A DNA stretch of 64,000 nt from Intestinimonas butyriciproducens (GCF_004154955.1 NZ_CP011524.1:1674001-1738000), one strand, 5' to 3'. Shown: positions 7,161 to 17,241, numbered from the stretch's first letter. Notes: generated from the sequence alone by a model not told the origin. Made by a program: numbers and translations.

Positions 7161-8057
7161 TTATGGTTTCGTAACTCGCTCCCAGTCCTTGATCTCCCTT
7201 GCCTGCTCATAGAGGCGGACATAACTCTCATGGCGGCTGGGTGGGATCTTCCCTTCGGAAAGGGCCTGCAATATTGCACAGTCTTTTTCCTTTACATGTG
7301 CACAGCCGGCATATCTGCACATTCCAAGATAGGGCCGAAATTCCCGGAAAGCATGGGCCAGCGATTCTTTTCTCAGGGACTCCATGCGTTCCGTGTCAAA
7401 GGAGGAAAAGCCGGGAGTGTCGGCTACAATCGCCCCATTCCTTAGGCGATAGAGCTCGACATGCCGCGTAGTATGCCTCCCACGCCCCAGCTTCTCGCTG
7501 ACTTCTCCCACTTGGAGGTGAAAATCTGAGTCCAGCGCGTTCAGAATGCTGGACTTCCCAACGCCCGAATTTCCTGTAAAGGCAGAAACCTTTCCTGCGA
7601 TTGCAGCAGAAAGCTCCTGGATGCCCTCTCCTGTCTCAGCACTGACCCGCAGAGTGTGGAACCCAGCCGCGGTATAGATCTGATAGAGCATGTCGGCCGC
7701 ATCCAAATCACACTTATTGATACAGATGAGACTTTCACAGCCCTCTTTGTTGTCTGCGATCGCCGCCACACGGTCAATTAGAAAGGGATCGGTGATGGGT
7801 ATGGCACCGGAGACCACAATCACCAGCTGGTCGATGTTGGCAACTGCTGGACGTTGGAACTGGTTTTTCCTGGGAAATATCTCATCCAGAGCACCCTCGC
7901 TCCCGGAGAGCCGGGTGAATCTCACCCGGTCTCCCACCAGGGGCGTGATCTTCTGGTGACGGAATTTTCCCCTCGCGCGGCAGGTCACCAAGTCCCCTGT
8001 GCCGTCGTAGACATAGTAGAAGCCGCTGAGCGCTTTTAAAATGATTCCCTCATCCAT
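7161..8057 (-). CDS. rsgA: ribosome small subunit-dependent GTPase A
   Basis: A circularly permuted GTPase that checks maturation of the 30S subunit. An N-terminal OB fold (residues 1-75) precedes the GTPase motifs in permuted order: NKCD at 114-117, GNSGVGKS at 162-169 and DTPG at 213-216. The C-terminal zinc site is formed by Cys247, Cys252, His254 and Cys260. Length 298 is normal. It follows prkC after eight bases, keeping the conserved prpC-prkC-rsgA order. B. subtilis CpgA is phosphorylated by PrkC, so the linkage may be functional (known in Bacillus, inferred here). Confidence 0.97.
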   Translation of the reverse strand: MDEGIILKALSGFYYVYDGTGDLVTCRARGKFRHQKITPLVGDRVRFTRLSGSEGALDEIFPRKNQFQRPAVANIDQLVIVVSGAIPITDPFLIDRVAAIADNKEGCESLICINKCDLDAADMLYQIYTAAGFHTLRVSAETGEGIQELSAAIAGKVSAFTGNSGVGKSSILNALDSDFHLQVGEVSEKLGRGRHTTRHVELYRLRNGAIVADTPGFSSFDTERMESLRKESLAHAFREFRPYLGMCRYAGCAHVKEKDCAILQALSEGKIPPSRHESYVRLYEQAREIKDWERVTKP

Positions 8058-8065
8058 ATGATTCG

Positions 8066-10147
8066 TCAGGTGTCAAAGTTGACGGTCACAGTACCGATAA
8101 AATCGCCGTCAATGTAGACTTTTATCTCCTGTGTTCCGGTTCCCCACACAGTAAAGTGAACATTTCCAACCCGGCGTTCGGCGCTCTTAGACTGGTCGAT
8201 ATCCTTCCCGGAAATGCGGACCTGGACGATATCCCCTGGCTCACCGTCACTGGGCAGAGAAACCTCCACATCTTTTGACTTGAGATTCCCGTTGACAGAG
8301 GGATCTTCCGGCTGGGAACTGCTGCCAGGATTTGTGCTCTCGCTGGGGCTGGGCGTCTCTCCGGAGGATGTGCCGGAGCCGTTGCTGACCTGAAGGGTCA
8401 CAGTAGTCCCCTCGTCCACCTCTGTGCCGGACGCGATGCTCTGGTACAGGACCAGACCCTCGGGCTTGTCGCTGTCCATCGTGACCACCTTTACCGACAG
8501 GTGCAGGTCCTCCTCCAGTGTCTTTTTGGCGTCGTCCACCATTTGGCCCACAACGGGTAGCATCGTCACCGGCTTGACCGCAGGACCGGAGCTGATCACC
8601 ACAAGGATATCGTCGCCCGGCACCACGACCGTTCCCTCAGCGGGCGTGGTACGGATCACATAGTTCTCTGTAATGGTCTCAGAGGCCTCATACTGCGTTT
8701 CTGTGGGGCGCAGTCCATATTTTTGCAGTTCTACCAGGGCCTCGCGATACTCCTTACCCACTACGGGCGGCATGGTGATGGTCTCGGTACCGGCACTGAT
8801 GTTGACCGTAATGGTAAGGCCGTCCTCTCCTACCTGGCGGTGGGCCGCTGGTTCCTGGGAGACAATCTGTCCAGCCGGCACCGTATCGCTGGTCACTTTT
8901 TCTCCCTCTACAATGGTAAATCGCCCGACCACATCCGGGTCCTCCCGGGCCTCTTCCAGCGTCATCCCTGTCACTTTGGGGACGGTATAGGTAGTCGTGC
9001 TGGCAAAAATATTGCTGAAGAAGATGACCCACAGCAGAACGCCGATCCCGACCACAAACACTAGGATAGACGCCACTGCCAGCGGGACGGACATGCCACC
9101 GCCTTGGTCCTTGTGTTTTCTGGCAGAGCTGCGGTATTCCTCCGGGTCGTCGTCATTCTCCGCCTTGCGCTGTTCTCCGCGCGCCGCCTTACGAGGGGAT
9201 TCCTGGGACGCTGGGGCGTAAGCTTTTCGCCGGTGCGTATCAATGATCTGAGTCGGCTCGTCAGTAACGCCTGGTGTAGGAAAGAGGTCGGAAGGCGTAT
9301 ACTCAAAATTGATGCTGGGATTTTTGCGGAATTCCTCCAAATCAGAGAGCATGGCGTCGGCGCTGGCATAGCGATTTTCCACATTGGGTGCCATAGCCTT
9401 CATCGTGATGCTCTCGAGGGCCTCGGGGATATCGGGATTCAGCTCTCTGGGAGGCAACGGAATTGAGTTGATATGCTGAATGGCCACGGAGACAGGGGTA
9501 TCCCCCTCAAAAGGGAGCCGTCCGGTAAGCATCTCATAGAGAACGACGCCGGCGGAATAGATATCGCTGCGCGCGTCGATCCGGCTGCCCCTCGCCTGCT
9601 CCGGCGAGATATAGTGGACGGAGCCCAGTGCCTCCTGCGTCAGCGTATTCTGAGCAGCGGAAGCCAGCCGGGCGATCCCGAAGTCAGCCACCTTGACGCT
9701 GCCGTCCCGGAGGACCATGATGTTCTGGGGCTTGATATCCCGGTGTATGATGCCTCTGCTGTGGGCATGGGACAGGGCCTTCATGATCTGGGTAATGAAA
9801 TGGAGTGCCTCCCGCCAATTGAGGGGCGCACCCTTCTTCTGCATATACTGCTTGAGAGTAATGCCGTCGATAAGTTCCATCACGATATATTCCACGTCGG
9901 AGGAACGGCTCACGTCATAAACGGCCATGATATTGGGATGGGACAGCATCGCCACAGCTTGGGACTCATCGTGGAACCGGCGGCGGAACTCAGCGTCCTT
10001 TGCCAGATCGTCCCGGAGGATCTTGATGGCCACCAAGCGGTTGAGCCGGTGACAGCGGGCTTTGTAGACCACCGCCATGCCGCCGGTGCCGATGACCTCC
10101 AGTATCTCATACCGGTTATCCAGCATTTTCCCTATGTACTGATCCAT
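8066..10147 (-). CDS. prkC: PASTA-domain serine/threonine kinase PrkC
   Basis: A membrane kinase that senses muropeptides or lipid II and controls cell-wall growth and spore germination in relatives. The cytoplasmic Hanks-type kinase covers residues 10-270, with the ATP lysine at 42, HRD at 135-137 and DFG at 155-157. One transmembrane helix lies at about 353-378. Three PASTA repeats follow at about 386-453, 454-521 and 522-592. A Ser/Pro-rich linker then leads to a 70-residue beta-rich extracellular tail (about 624-693) that I do not recognise. AAGGAGG precedes the ATG. It is immediately preceded by its phosphatase prpC. Confidence 0.96.
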   Translation of the reverse strand: MDQYIGKMLDNRYEILEVIGTGGMAVVYKARCHRLNRLVAIKILRDDLAKDAEFRRRFHDESQAVAMLSHPNIMAVYDVSRSSDVEYIVMELIDGITLKQYMQKKGAPLNWREALHFITQIMKALSHAHSRGIIHRDIKPQNIMVLRDGSVKVADFGIARLASAAQNTLTQEALGSVHYISPEQARGSRIDARSDIYSAGVVLYEMLTGRLPFEGDTPVSVAIQHINSIPLPPRELNPDIPEALESITMKAMAPNVENRYASADAMLSDLEEFRKNPSINFEYTPSDLFPTPGVTDEPTQIIDTHRRKAYAPASQESPRKAARGEQRKAENDDDPEEYRSSARKHKDQGGGMSVPLAVASILVFVVGIGVLLWVIFFSNIFASTTTYTVPKVTGMTLEEAREDPDVVGRFTIVEGEKVTSDTVPAGQIVSQEPAAHRQVGEDGLTITVNISAGTETITMPPVVGKEYREALVELQKYGLRPTETQYEASETITENYVIRTTPAEGTVVVPGDDILVVISSGPAVKPVTMLPVVGQMVDDAKKTLEEDLHLSVKVVTMDSDKPEGLVLYQSIASGTEVDEGTTVTLQVSNGSGTSSGETPSPSESTNPGSSSQPEDPSVNGNLKSKDVEVSLPSDGEPGDIVQVRISGKDIDQSKSAERRVGNVHFTVWGTGTQEIKVYIDGDFIGTVTVNFDT

Positions 10148-10167
10148 GAAGCGGTATCCTCCTTAGG

Positions 10168-10896
10168 TTACATCTGAAGCAGGACCACGGTCACATTGTC
10201 CGGAGCGCCCCGGGACAGTGCGATATCCAGCAGGCGCTGGCAGCAGTCCTCAGCCGGGCCGCCGTGCAGGACCTCATAGAGGACCTCCTGGTCGGTGACC
10301 ACGTTGATGAGCCCGTCCGAACAGAGGAGCAGTACGTCTCCGGGACTGAGCTGTTGGCGGTACAGGTCGGCGCGGAGTTTGGCTTCCGCCCCCAAGACTC
10401 TGGTGATGAGATTTTTTTGAGGGTGCTGCCGGGCCTCTTCTGGGGTGATCTCTCCCCTGGCCACCAGGGCCTCCACCACGGAGTGATCCCGGGTAAGGCG
10501 ACTGATGCCGTCAGGTCGAATCAGATATGCCCGGCTGTCCCCGATGTTCAGCAGATAGGCCGTCTGCTCCACCACAAGCGCAGCTACCATCGTGGTGCCC
10601 ATACCGCGGCAATCGGGGTCGATACCGGCGCGGAAGTAGACCGCCTGGTTGGCCTGCTCCGCAGCGAAGTGAAGCACAGCCTCCGGTTCATTTTTCCACT
10701 GTTCTGGCGGCTGCGCCCCGGCCGTTTCGAGAAAGGTCTCCACCGCCATATGGCTGGCCACATTGCCGGCCTTGGCGCCACCCATACCGTCACAGACGAC
10801 GGCAAGTCCCACATTCTCCTCGAGTAGCTCGATATGATAGTAATCCTGATTTTGTTCCCGGACCACACCTGTGTCGGTGATACCCCATATGTTCAT
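10168..10896 (-). CDS. prpC: PP2C-type serine/threonine phosphatase PrpC
   Basis: A 242-residue cytoplasmic PPM/PP2C phosphatase that reverses PrkC phosphorylation. Metal-binding motifs are present: CDGMGG near residue 36, GMGTT near 98, IGDSRAY near 117, CSDGL near 193 and GAPDNVT near the C terminus. No membrane segment. The kinase follows after 20 bases. The ATG at 10896 is preceded by AAAGGA. Kinase and phosphatase as neighbours is the usual Firmicutes arrangement. Confidence 0.96.
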   Translation of the reverse strand: MNIWGITDTGVVREQNQDYYHIELLEENVGLAVVCDGMGGAKAGNVASHMAVETFLETAGAQPPEQWKNEPEAVLHFAAEQANQAVYFRAGIDPDCRGMGTTMVAALVVEQTAYLLNIGDSRAYLIRPDGISRLTRDHSVVEALVARGEITPEEARQHPQKNLITRVLGAEAKLRADLYRQQLSPGDVLLLCSDGLINVVTDQEVLYEVLHGGPAEDCCQRLLDIALSRGAPDNVTVVLLQM

Positions 10897-10942
10897 ATTG
10901 AACCAGTCCTTTCGCCCTAACAGGCACAGGCTGACTTATGTC

Positions 10943-11965
10943 TCACGATTCCTGCATGGCTTTCCGACGGAGCTGACCACAGGAGGCGTCGATATCCCCT
11001 CCCAGCTTCCGCCGGACCGTGACGTTGATACCCTGCTGCTCCAATCGTCTTTGGAATGCGGCGACCCTGCGGCTGGGTTTCAGCGGGCTCTCCTTGACCT
11101 CATTGAGGGGGATGAGATTCACATGGCCCGGCGTCCCCTTCAGATGCGCGGCGAGCAAATCGGCCTGCCAGTCGCTGTCATTCACCCCGTCGATCATGGC
11201 GTACTCATAGGAAATACGCCGTCCCGTAACTTCAAAATAGCGGCGGCAGGCGGCAAACAATTTTTCCACACCTACCGAGCGGTTCACCGGCATAATACGG
11301 CTGCGGGTCTCGTCGTCCGGGGCATGGAGTGAAACAGACAATGTTAATTGTAACCCATGTTCCGCCAATTTGTCAATTTTGTCTGTGAGCCCGCAGGTGG
11401 ACAGAGAGATATGCCGCATCCCGATATGAAGGCCGTCCGGATGATTGACCAGCTCTAAAAAGCGGAGTACGGTGTCAAAATTATCCAGCGGTTCTCCTAT
11501 CCCCATCAGCACGATATTGGATATGGTCACCCCTGCGTCCAGTTGGGTGAAGAGCACCTGATCCAACATCTCAGATGGGGTCAAGTTCCGCACCTTGCCC
11601 CCCAGGGTGGACGCACAGAAGGCGCAGCCCATTCGGCACCCTACCTGGGAAGAGATGCATACAGTATTCCCATGGCGGTAGCGCATCAAAACCGTCTCAA
11701 TGCAATTTTTATCTCCCAGACGCCAGAGATATTTGATCGTGCCATCCTGCGCGGAGACCTGTTTCCGCTCCACCTCCGGCTTCGTGATCACACATTCGCG
11801 GGACAGCTTCTCCCTCAATGACTTGGAGAGATCGGTCATCTCCTCAAAGGATATGGCCCCGCGGTGGAGCCAGGTAAACACCTGTTTAGCACGAAAGGCC
11901 GGTTCCCCCAGCTCTTTGAGCCATGCGGCCATCTCCTCCTGGGTCATGGATTTGATATCGGTCAT
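10943..11965 (-). CDS. rlmN: dual-specificity 23S rRNA/tRNA adenine-C2 methyltransferase
   Basis: A radical SAM enzyme that methylates C2 of A2503 in 23S rRNA and A37 in certain tRNAs. The protein is 340 residues from the ATG at 11965. The cluster motif CRMGCAFC places Cys110, Cys114 and Cys117. The catalytic second cysteine lies near the C terminus (SCGQLR). The start overlaps the rsmB stop as ATGA, with GGAGGGACCT before it. The frame is open to 12022, but that would run deeper into rsmB. It sits in the conserved fmt-rsmB-rlmN-prpC series. Confidence 0.96.
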   Translation of the reverse strand: MTDIKSMTQEEMAAWLKELGEPAFRAKQVFTWLHRGAISFEEMTDLSKSLREKLSRECVITKPEVERKQVSAQDGTIKYLWRLGDKNCIETVLMRYRHGNTVCISSQVGCRMGCAFCASTLGGKVRNLTPSEMLDQVLFTQLDAGVTISNIVLMGIGEPLDNFDTVLRFLELVNHPDGLHIGMRHISLSTCGLTDKIDKLAEHGLQLTLSVSLHAPDDETRSRIMPVNRSVGVEKLFAACRRYFEVTGRRISYEYAMIDGVNDSDWQADLLAAHLKGTPGHVNLIPLNEVKESPLKPSRRVAAFQRRLEQQGINVTVRRKLGGDIDASCGQLRRKAMQES

Positions 11966-13296
11966 AGGTCCCTCCGCAGCTTTGCAATGTAAAATCCGTC
12001 CGTACCATGAATATGGGGCCAAAGCGTCAGCCTGCCCTCCGCCGCCCGCCCGATGGGAGCAGGCAGTTCAAAGGGCTCTGTGTGATACTCCGGATGCGCG
12101 TCCAAAAACCAAGACACCACATCCCCATTCTCCCGCTCCAGCAGTGTACAGGTACAGTACAACAGTGCACCTCCCGGCTTTACATAGGCCGATACATTCT
12201 CCAAAATGGAACGCTGTACGGCAGGCAGCCCAGCCAGAGGCCCCGGCTCCTTGTAACGGATGTCCGGCTTTTTTCGGATGATGCCCAGGCCGGAGCACGG
12301 TACATCGGCGATCACTAGATCAAAGGCATCCACCCATTGCGCACAGGGGGACTTGGCGTCCTGCACAGCCGAGCGGATACAGGCCAGGCCCAGCCGCTGC
12401 GCACCGGCGTCTATGAGCTTTTTCTTGTGCGGGTGGATATCACAGGACAAAACTTCACCCCGGTCCCCCATCGCAATGGCGGTGCCAAAGGACTTGCCCC
12501 CCGGCGCGGCGCAGGCATCCAGAACCCGCATCCCAGGCCTGGGAGCCGCCGCCATTACAGCGAGGCGGGCCGCCGCGTCCTGGATGTAGAGTCGTCCGTC
12601 CCGGAATACCGAGAGCTGTTCCAGGTCGCCCCCTCCTGTCAGCGTAACACAGTCCGGCAGCCAGGGATGGGGTGCAGCGTCAGCCCCCTCTGCAGCCAAG
12701 GCGTTTAAGACCTCCGGCGTGGAGGCCCGGAGAATATTGATCTGGGCCACCGTAGCGGGTTCGCTGTTATCCGTCGCCAGCAGCCGCTCCGCCTCCTTTT
12801 CCCCCAGCGCGTCAAGGAACTCGTGTACCAGCCACAGCGGATGGCTGTATCGAATGGAGAGGTATCTGGCTGGATCTTTTTCCTCAATGAGCGGAAGGTG
12901 GTCCATATTTCGGGACACCGCCCTGAGAATCCCGTTGACCAGGCCAGGACTTCTGGGGTTCTTGCTGTATTTGCGGGAAAGGGTTACCGACTCGTTGACA
13001 GCAGCGCTGACCGGAATCCTGGTGAGAAACGCCATCTGATAGACGCCCAGCCGAAGTGCGTTGAGCACCCGATTTTCCATACGCTCTACCCGCACGGAGG
13101 AGAACTTTCCAATATAAAAATCCAGAAGCATCCTGTTCTGAAGCACGCCAAAGCACAGACGGGTGGCCAGGGCGGCGTCCCTGCCGTCCAGTCCGACGGA
13201 ATGGATATTTTTCTTGAGGGCGAGGTCGGACCACGCACCTTGTTTTTCACAGGCGGAGAGCGTCAACAGCGCTACTTCCCGGGCATTTCCAGCCAT
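11962..13296 (-). CDS. rsmB: 16S rRNA m5C967 methyltransferase
   Basis: A 444-residue SAM-dependent rRNA methyltransferase. The N-terminal NusB-like RNA-binding domain covers about residues 1-140. The Rossmann domain follows, with the PCSG motif (PCSGLGIIRKKPDI) and the catalytic TCT motif (CTCTLLERENGDVV). I prefer ATG 13296, which has GTGAGG just upstream. An ATG at 13320 directly after the fmt stop gives eight more residues. Overlap with rlmN (ATGA) suggests coupled translation. Confidence 0.94.
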   Translation of the reverse strand: MAGNAREVALLTLSACEKQGAWSDLALKKNIHSVGLDGRDAALATRLCFGVLQNRMLLDFYIGKFSSVRVERMENRVLNALRLGVYQMAFLTRIPVSAAVNESVTLSRKYSKNPRSPGLVNGILRAVSRNMDHLPLIEEKDPARYLSIRYSHPLWLVHEFLDALGEKEAERLLATDNSEPATVAQINILRASTPEVLNALAAEGADAAPHPWLPDCVTLTGGGDLEQLSVFRDGRLYIQDAAARLAVMAAAPRPGMRVLDACAAPGGKSFGTAIAMGDRGEVLSCDIHPHKKKLIDAGAQRLGLACIRSAVQDAKSPCAQWVDAFDLVIADVPCSGLGIIRKKPDIRYKEPGPLAGLPAVQRSILENVSAYVKPGGALLYCTCTLLERENGDVVSWFLDAHPEYHTEPFELPAPIGRAAEGRLTLWPHIHGTDGFYIAKLRRDL

Positions 13297-13320
13297 AATA
13301 TCCTCACCCACTCGTCCCAT

Positions 13321-14241
13321 CTACCCCAAACTCAGGGGGTGCCCGCGCAGATAGTCGGCGGCCTTCATCCGCTTGCCTCCATCCGGCTGCAACTCACAAA
13401 TGCGAAGGAGCGTCCCTCCGCCGCAGACCATTACGATGCCGTTTTTCCCCGCTTCTATCACAGTCCCAGGCGCCTTCTCCATTTTGTCGTCAATCACGAC
13501 AGTTGAAAGCACTTTACACCGGTTGCCTCCAAACTCCGCCACGGCTGCCGGCCATGGCAGAAGCCCGCGAACCTGATTGTGGAGGCTGCGGGCGTCCCGG
13601 TTCCAATCGATGGGCGAGAGCGCACGGCTCAGCATAGGCGCATAGGTGGCCAGGGCGGCATCCTGAGGCACCCTGGCGGGCCTGCCATCCGCGATTTGTC
13701 CCACCGCCTCCAGCAACAGCCCCGCCCCCAGTTGCGCAAGCCGCTGAAAGAGTTCCGGCGCGGTTTCATTCTCTCCAATCGGCGTGGCGGACTGACAGAT
13801 GATATCCCCGGCATCCAACTCGGAGGCCATATGCATAATCGTAACGCCAGTCTCCGCTTCGCCATTCAAGATGGCCCAGTTGATGGGGGCCGCGCCACGA
13901 TATTTGGGCAGCAGGGACGAGTGGACGTTGATACAGCCGTATTGCGGATATGCCAAAATATTATCCGGCAGGATACGCCCATAGGCCGCCACCACGATCA
14001 GCTCAGGGTCCACTGCGCGCAGATACCCCAATGCCTCCCCATCCCGCATTTTGCCTGGCTGAAACACTGGAACATTATATGACAGGGCACATTCCTTTAC
14101 AGGGCTTATCTGGAGCTTCATCCCTCTGTTTTTTGGCTTATCCGGCTGCGTAAACACCCCGCAGACCTGATGGCCGGCGGTGAGCAGAGCCTCCAGCGAG
14201 GGGACGGCAAATTCCGGCGTGCCCATAAAGAGAATCCTCAA
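13321..14241 (-). CDS. fmt: methionyl-tRNA formyltransferase
   Basis: Transfers formyl from 10-formyl-THF to Met-tRNAfMet for initiation. The 306-residue protein has the N-terminal formyltransferase domain, with the HSSLLPKYRGAAPINWAI signature around residues 109-126, and a C-terminal OB-like domain. It starts with TTG at 14241, overlapping the def stop as TTGA, and is preceded by GGAGGAGGG. No closer ATG would keep the conserved N terminus (RILFMGTPEFA). Next to def, as in most bacteria, pairing formylation with deformylation. Confidence 0.96.
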   Translation of the reverse strand: MRILFMGTPEFAVPSLEALLTAGHQVCGVFTQPDKPKNRGMKLQISPVKECALSYNVPVFQPGKMRDGEALGYLRAVDPELIVVAAYGRILPDNILAYPQYGCINVHSSLLPKYRGAAPINWAILNGEAETGVTIMHMASELDAGDIICQSATPIGENETAPELFQRLAQLGAGLLLEAVGQIADGRPARVPQDAALATYAPMLSRALSPIDWNRDARSLHNQVRGLLPWPAAVAEFGGNRCKVLSTVVIDDKMEKAPGTVIEAGKNGIVMVCGGGTLLRICELQPDGGKRMKAADYLRGHPLSLG

Positions 14242-14741
14242 CGCTTTTTTCCCTCCTCCGCCTCCATCATCTCGTCCAGCTCCTTTTGGGTGTAGAGGTG
14301 GTCGGTGAGTTCCGTAAAGAGATGCCCGTCCAGGTGGTCGATCTCATGGCAGAAGCATCGGGCCACGATACCAGCCCCCTCCGCCTCGAAGAATGCGCCG
14401 GTACGGTCCTGGGCCCGGACCTTTACACGCATAGGGCGCTCCACCATCCCCCACATCCCGGGTACGCTGAGACAGCCCTCAAAGCCGTCCTGGATCTCCT
14501 CCGAGCGTTCAATGACCTCGGGATTGACCAGTTCCAGCATCTCATCATTCTCGTCCACTACAATGACGCAGCGGCGCAGAATTCCCACCTGGGGAGCTGC
14601 AAGGCCGGCGCCGCCCGCGTTGGCGAGGGTCTCTTTGAGGTCGTCCAGCAAATCATAGAGCCTGTCGTCAAAATTAGTAACGGGACGGGATGTCTTGTGC
14701 AGCACCGGGTCCCGGTCGGTCAAAATTTTTCTCAATGCCAT
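14238..14741 (-). CDS. def: peptide deformylase
   Basis: Removes the N-formyl group from nascent proteins; an Fe2+/Zn2+ enzyme. The three motifs are present: GGAGLAAPQVG, EGCLSVPG with the metal cysteine, and HEIDH with two metal histidines and the catalytic glutamate. Length is 167 residues from the ATG at 14741, which has GGAGG nine bases upstream. An ATG at 14771 overlaps the priA stop but lacks such a site. Confidence 0.96.
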   Translation of the reverse strand: MALRKILTDRDPVLHKTSRPVTNFDDRLYDLLDDLKETLANAGGAGLAAPQVGILRRCVIVVDENDEMLELVNPEVIERSEEIQDGFEGCLSVPGMWGMVERPMRVKVRAQDRTGAFFEAEGAGIVARCFCHEIDHLDGHLFTELTDHLYTQKELDEMMEAEEGKKR

Positions 14742-14763
14742 GGTTGCATTCCTCCGTATCCAA

Positions 14764-17241
14764 CTAATCATAGGGGTTCACATCCGCGAATATGGATACG
14801 CCCCTGTTTTCTTTATCACTGTTCGCTGCGCGCAGCATCTGCGCCAAGAGCCCCCGCACCTCCTTGGTATTTTGGCACATCAAGGTCAGGCGATAGCGAT
14901 AGCGGTGGTTGACCTTGGCCACCGCTGCAGGAGCGGGCCCCAAAAGTCTGGGGCGGTTTTCCGGGGAAGGCCAGGCGGCGATCCATCGCTCCAGGCTGCG
15001 CCGAAGCTGCTGGCAGGCTCTGAGCACCGAAACCTCGTTCAGCCCCGATGCCGTGAGCACGAAGAGGTCCCGGAAAGGTGGGTACTCCATCAATCTTCTC
15101 AGGTCGATCTCCTGTTCAAAAAAGTTGTCGTAATCCTGAGCCGCCGCATATCGGATCACGTCGTTGTCGGGCGTATAGGTCTGAATGACCGCCCGCCCCG
15201 TCTTTCCGCCTCGCCCCGCCCGGCCGACCACCTGTGTAAGCAGAGAAAAGGTCCGCTCCGCGGCGCGAAAGGAATCGACATACAGGGCAAGGTCAGCCGC
15301 GATGACACCCACCAGAGTTACATTTTCGAAATCCAAGCCTTTCGCCACCATCTGTGTCCCAACCAGGATGGGAATCTTCTCCTTTTCAAATCTGGAGAGC
15401 AACGCCTCATGGGACTGAGAGGCGGAAATGGTATCGGTATCCATTCTCAGAACTTCCACCCCTGGAAACAACGACTCCAGCTCCTCCTGGACCTTCTGTG
15501 TTCCGACTCCGATAAAATTGAGGGCACCACCACACTCTGGACAGTGGTCCGGCAGCCGTTCAGAATGGCCGCAATAGTGGCACATCAGCCGCCCATTGGC
15601 TGAATGATATGTGAGATGGACAGAGCACCTTGGGCATGTGGGAACGGCGCCACACTCCCCACAGGAGACCATACGGCTGGCCCCCCTCCGGTTCAAGAAC
15701 AGAATGCTCTGCTCTCCGCGTTCCAGATTGGATGCCAGTTCCCTGTGCAGGCGCGCACTGATGGAGGTACCGTTTCCGCTGCGAAGCGCCTCCTTCATAT
15801 CAGTGACAAAGACATGGGGAAGGGCGTGCTCATTATAGCGGCGGGAGAGGGTAACCATATGGTAGACTCCGCTCTTTGCCAGATACATGGTCTCTATAGA
15901 CGGCGTGGCGGACCCGAGCACCAGCAGCCCTCCATTCCTGGCGCAACGATATTTGGCCACGTCCCTGGCATGGTACCGGGGCGTATTTTCTGATTTATAA
16001 GAGGCCTCCTGCTCTTCATCCAGGATAATGAGGCCCAGATCTTTCAGCGGCGCGAACACAGCGGAGCGGGTGCCCAGCACGACACGGGCCCGGCCGGAGC
16101 GGACCCGTTTCCACTCGTCATACCGCTCCCCTGCTCTCAGTGAGCTGTGAAGAACGGCAATATTTTCCCCGAAGTGGGCGGAGAAGATACGCAGGAGCTG
16201 GGGCGTCAGGGCGATCTCGGGCACCAGCACCATAGCAGATTCGCCACGGTCCAGCGCCGCACGGATGAGGCTGATATAGACCTGGGTCTTACCACTCCCG
16301 GTGACGCCGTATAAAAGCGCCACCGCCGGCTTTTCCGCCCGGGCAAGTGCGTCCAAGTGCAGAAAGGCTGTCTGCTGCTCCTGATTGAGGACCGGCGGTG
16401 CCGCCGGCTCGACTTCGCCCGCAGACACACGTCGGAATACCTCGCGCTTTTCCAGCGTCAAGATCCCGCTTTTCGCCAAGGCGCGCAGGGTGGCGGGGGA
16501 TGCTCCGGTAAAATAGCAGATCTCCTTGGATGCCGCGCTCCCGAGCCCACAGAGAAGTTCTACCACAGCGTAACGCAGCGGAGCGGTCTTTCGCTTGGGC
16601 GTCACCAAAGCCAACGCCTCCTCCGCTGGAAGGGCTAGCGCGGCTACCTGTTCGGTCTTGTCCCCCACGCCGCGGGAGGCGCTGGTCTCCAGGACCAGTA
16701 TCCCCTGCTCGGTGAGTTGGCGGAGCGCTGGATTTGGATCTTTGGTCCCCAAAGCCGCTCTGATCTGTCCCAATTCGGCGGAGCCGCCGGCGGCCCAAAT
16801 CAGATCCAGAATCCGCCGTGCATGGTCGGAGCGGCCGGCCGCATCATAGGATCGCTCCCGGTCTACACCTTCCGCCACACGGTAACTGTCCTGAATGGAA
16901 AACCACAGTCCGGCAGGAAGCATGGCGCGTGCCGCGTCATAGACCGTGCAGAAAAAACGGTCGCGGACCCAGAGCGCCAGCTTGATGCCATCGGCACCCA
17001 GCACCGGCGCATCATCCAAAACGGTAAGGACAGCCTTTATCTTCTTTTCCAGACGGGTTTCGTCTGTCAGGGCCAAGATCAATCCCTCTGTACGGCGGTT
17101 TCCCGCTCCAAAAGGGACAATGACCCGTACTCCCGGGGCGGCGCGTCCTTCCAGCTCCTGGGGAATCTGATAGTCATAGGGCCTGTCGATCGCATAGGTC
17201 GCCGCGGCAAGGGCCACCCGGGCGATACTGACATGCTCCAT
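14764..17241 (-). CDS. priA: primosomal replication helicase PriA
   Basis: A superfamily 2 helicase that restarts collapsed replication forks. The 825-residue protein has an N-terminal 3'-end-binding domain, Walker A GVTGSGKT, the DEEQ box (LDEEQEASY) and the zinc-binding insertion with eight cysteines (from CGECGAVPTC to CPECG). The ATG at 17241 has AAGGAGGT six bases upstream. The frame extends to 17316 but without another good site. B. subtilis has coaBC between rpoZ and priA; here it is absent. Confidence 0.96.
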   Translation of the reverse strand: MEHVSIARVALAAATYAIDRPYDYQIPQELEGRAAPGVRVIVPFGAGNRRTEGLILALTDETRLEKKIKAVLTVLDDAPVLGADGIKLALWVRDRFFCTVYDAARAMLPAGLWFSIQDSYRVAEGVDRERSYDAAGRSDHARRILDLIWAAGGSAELGQIRAALGTKDPNPALRQLTEQGILVLETSASRGVGDKTEQVAALALPAEEALALVTPKRKTAPLRYAVVELLCGLGSAASKEICYFTGASPATLRALAKSGILTLEKREVFRRVSAGEVEPAAPPVLNQEQQTAFLHLDALARAEKPAVALLYGVTGSGKTQVYISLIRAALDRGESAMVLVPEIALTPQLLRIFSAHFGENIAVLHSSLRAGERYDEWKRVRSGRARVVLGTRSAVFAPLKDLGLIILDEEQEASYKSENTPRYHARDVAKYRCARNGGLLVLGSATPSIETMYLAKSGVYHMVTLSRRYNEHALPHVFVTDMKEALRSGNGTSISARLHRELASNLERGEQSILFLNRRGASRMVSCGECGAVPTCPRCSVHLTYHSANGRLMCHYCGHSERLPDHCPECGGALNFIGVGTQKVQEELESLFPGVEVLRMDTDTISASQSHEALLSRFEKEKIPILVGTQMVAKGLDFENVTLVGVIAADLALYVDSFRAAERTFSLLTQVVGRAGRGGKTGRAVIQTYTPDNDVIRYAAAQDYDNFFEQEIDLRRLMEYPPFRDLFVLTASGLNEVSVLRACQQLRRSLERWIAAWPSPENRPRLLGPAPAAVAKVNHRYRYRLTLMCQNTKEVRGLLAQMLRAANSDKENRGVSIFADVNPYD

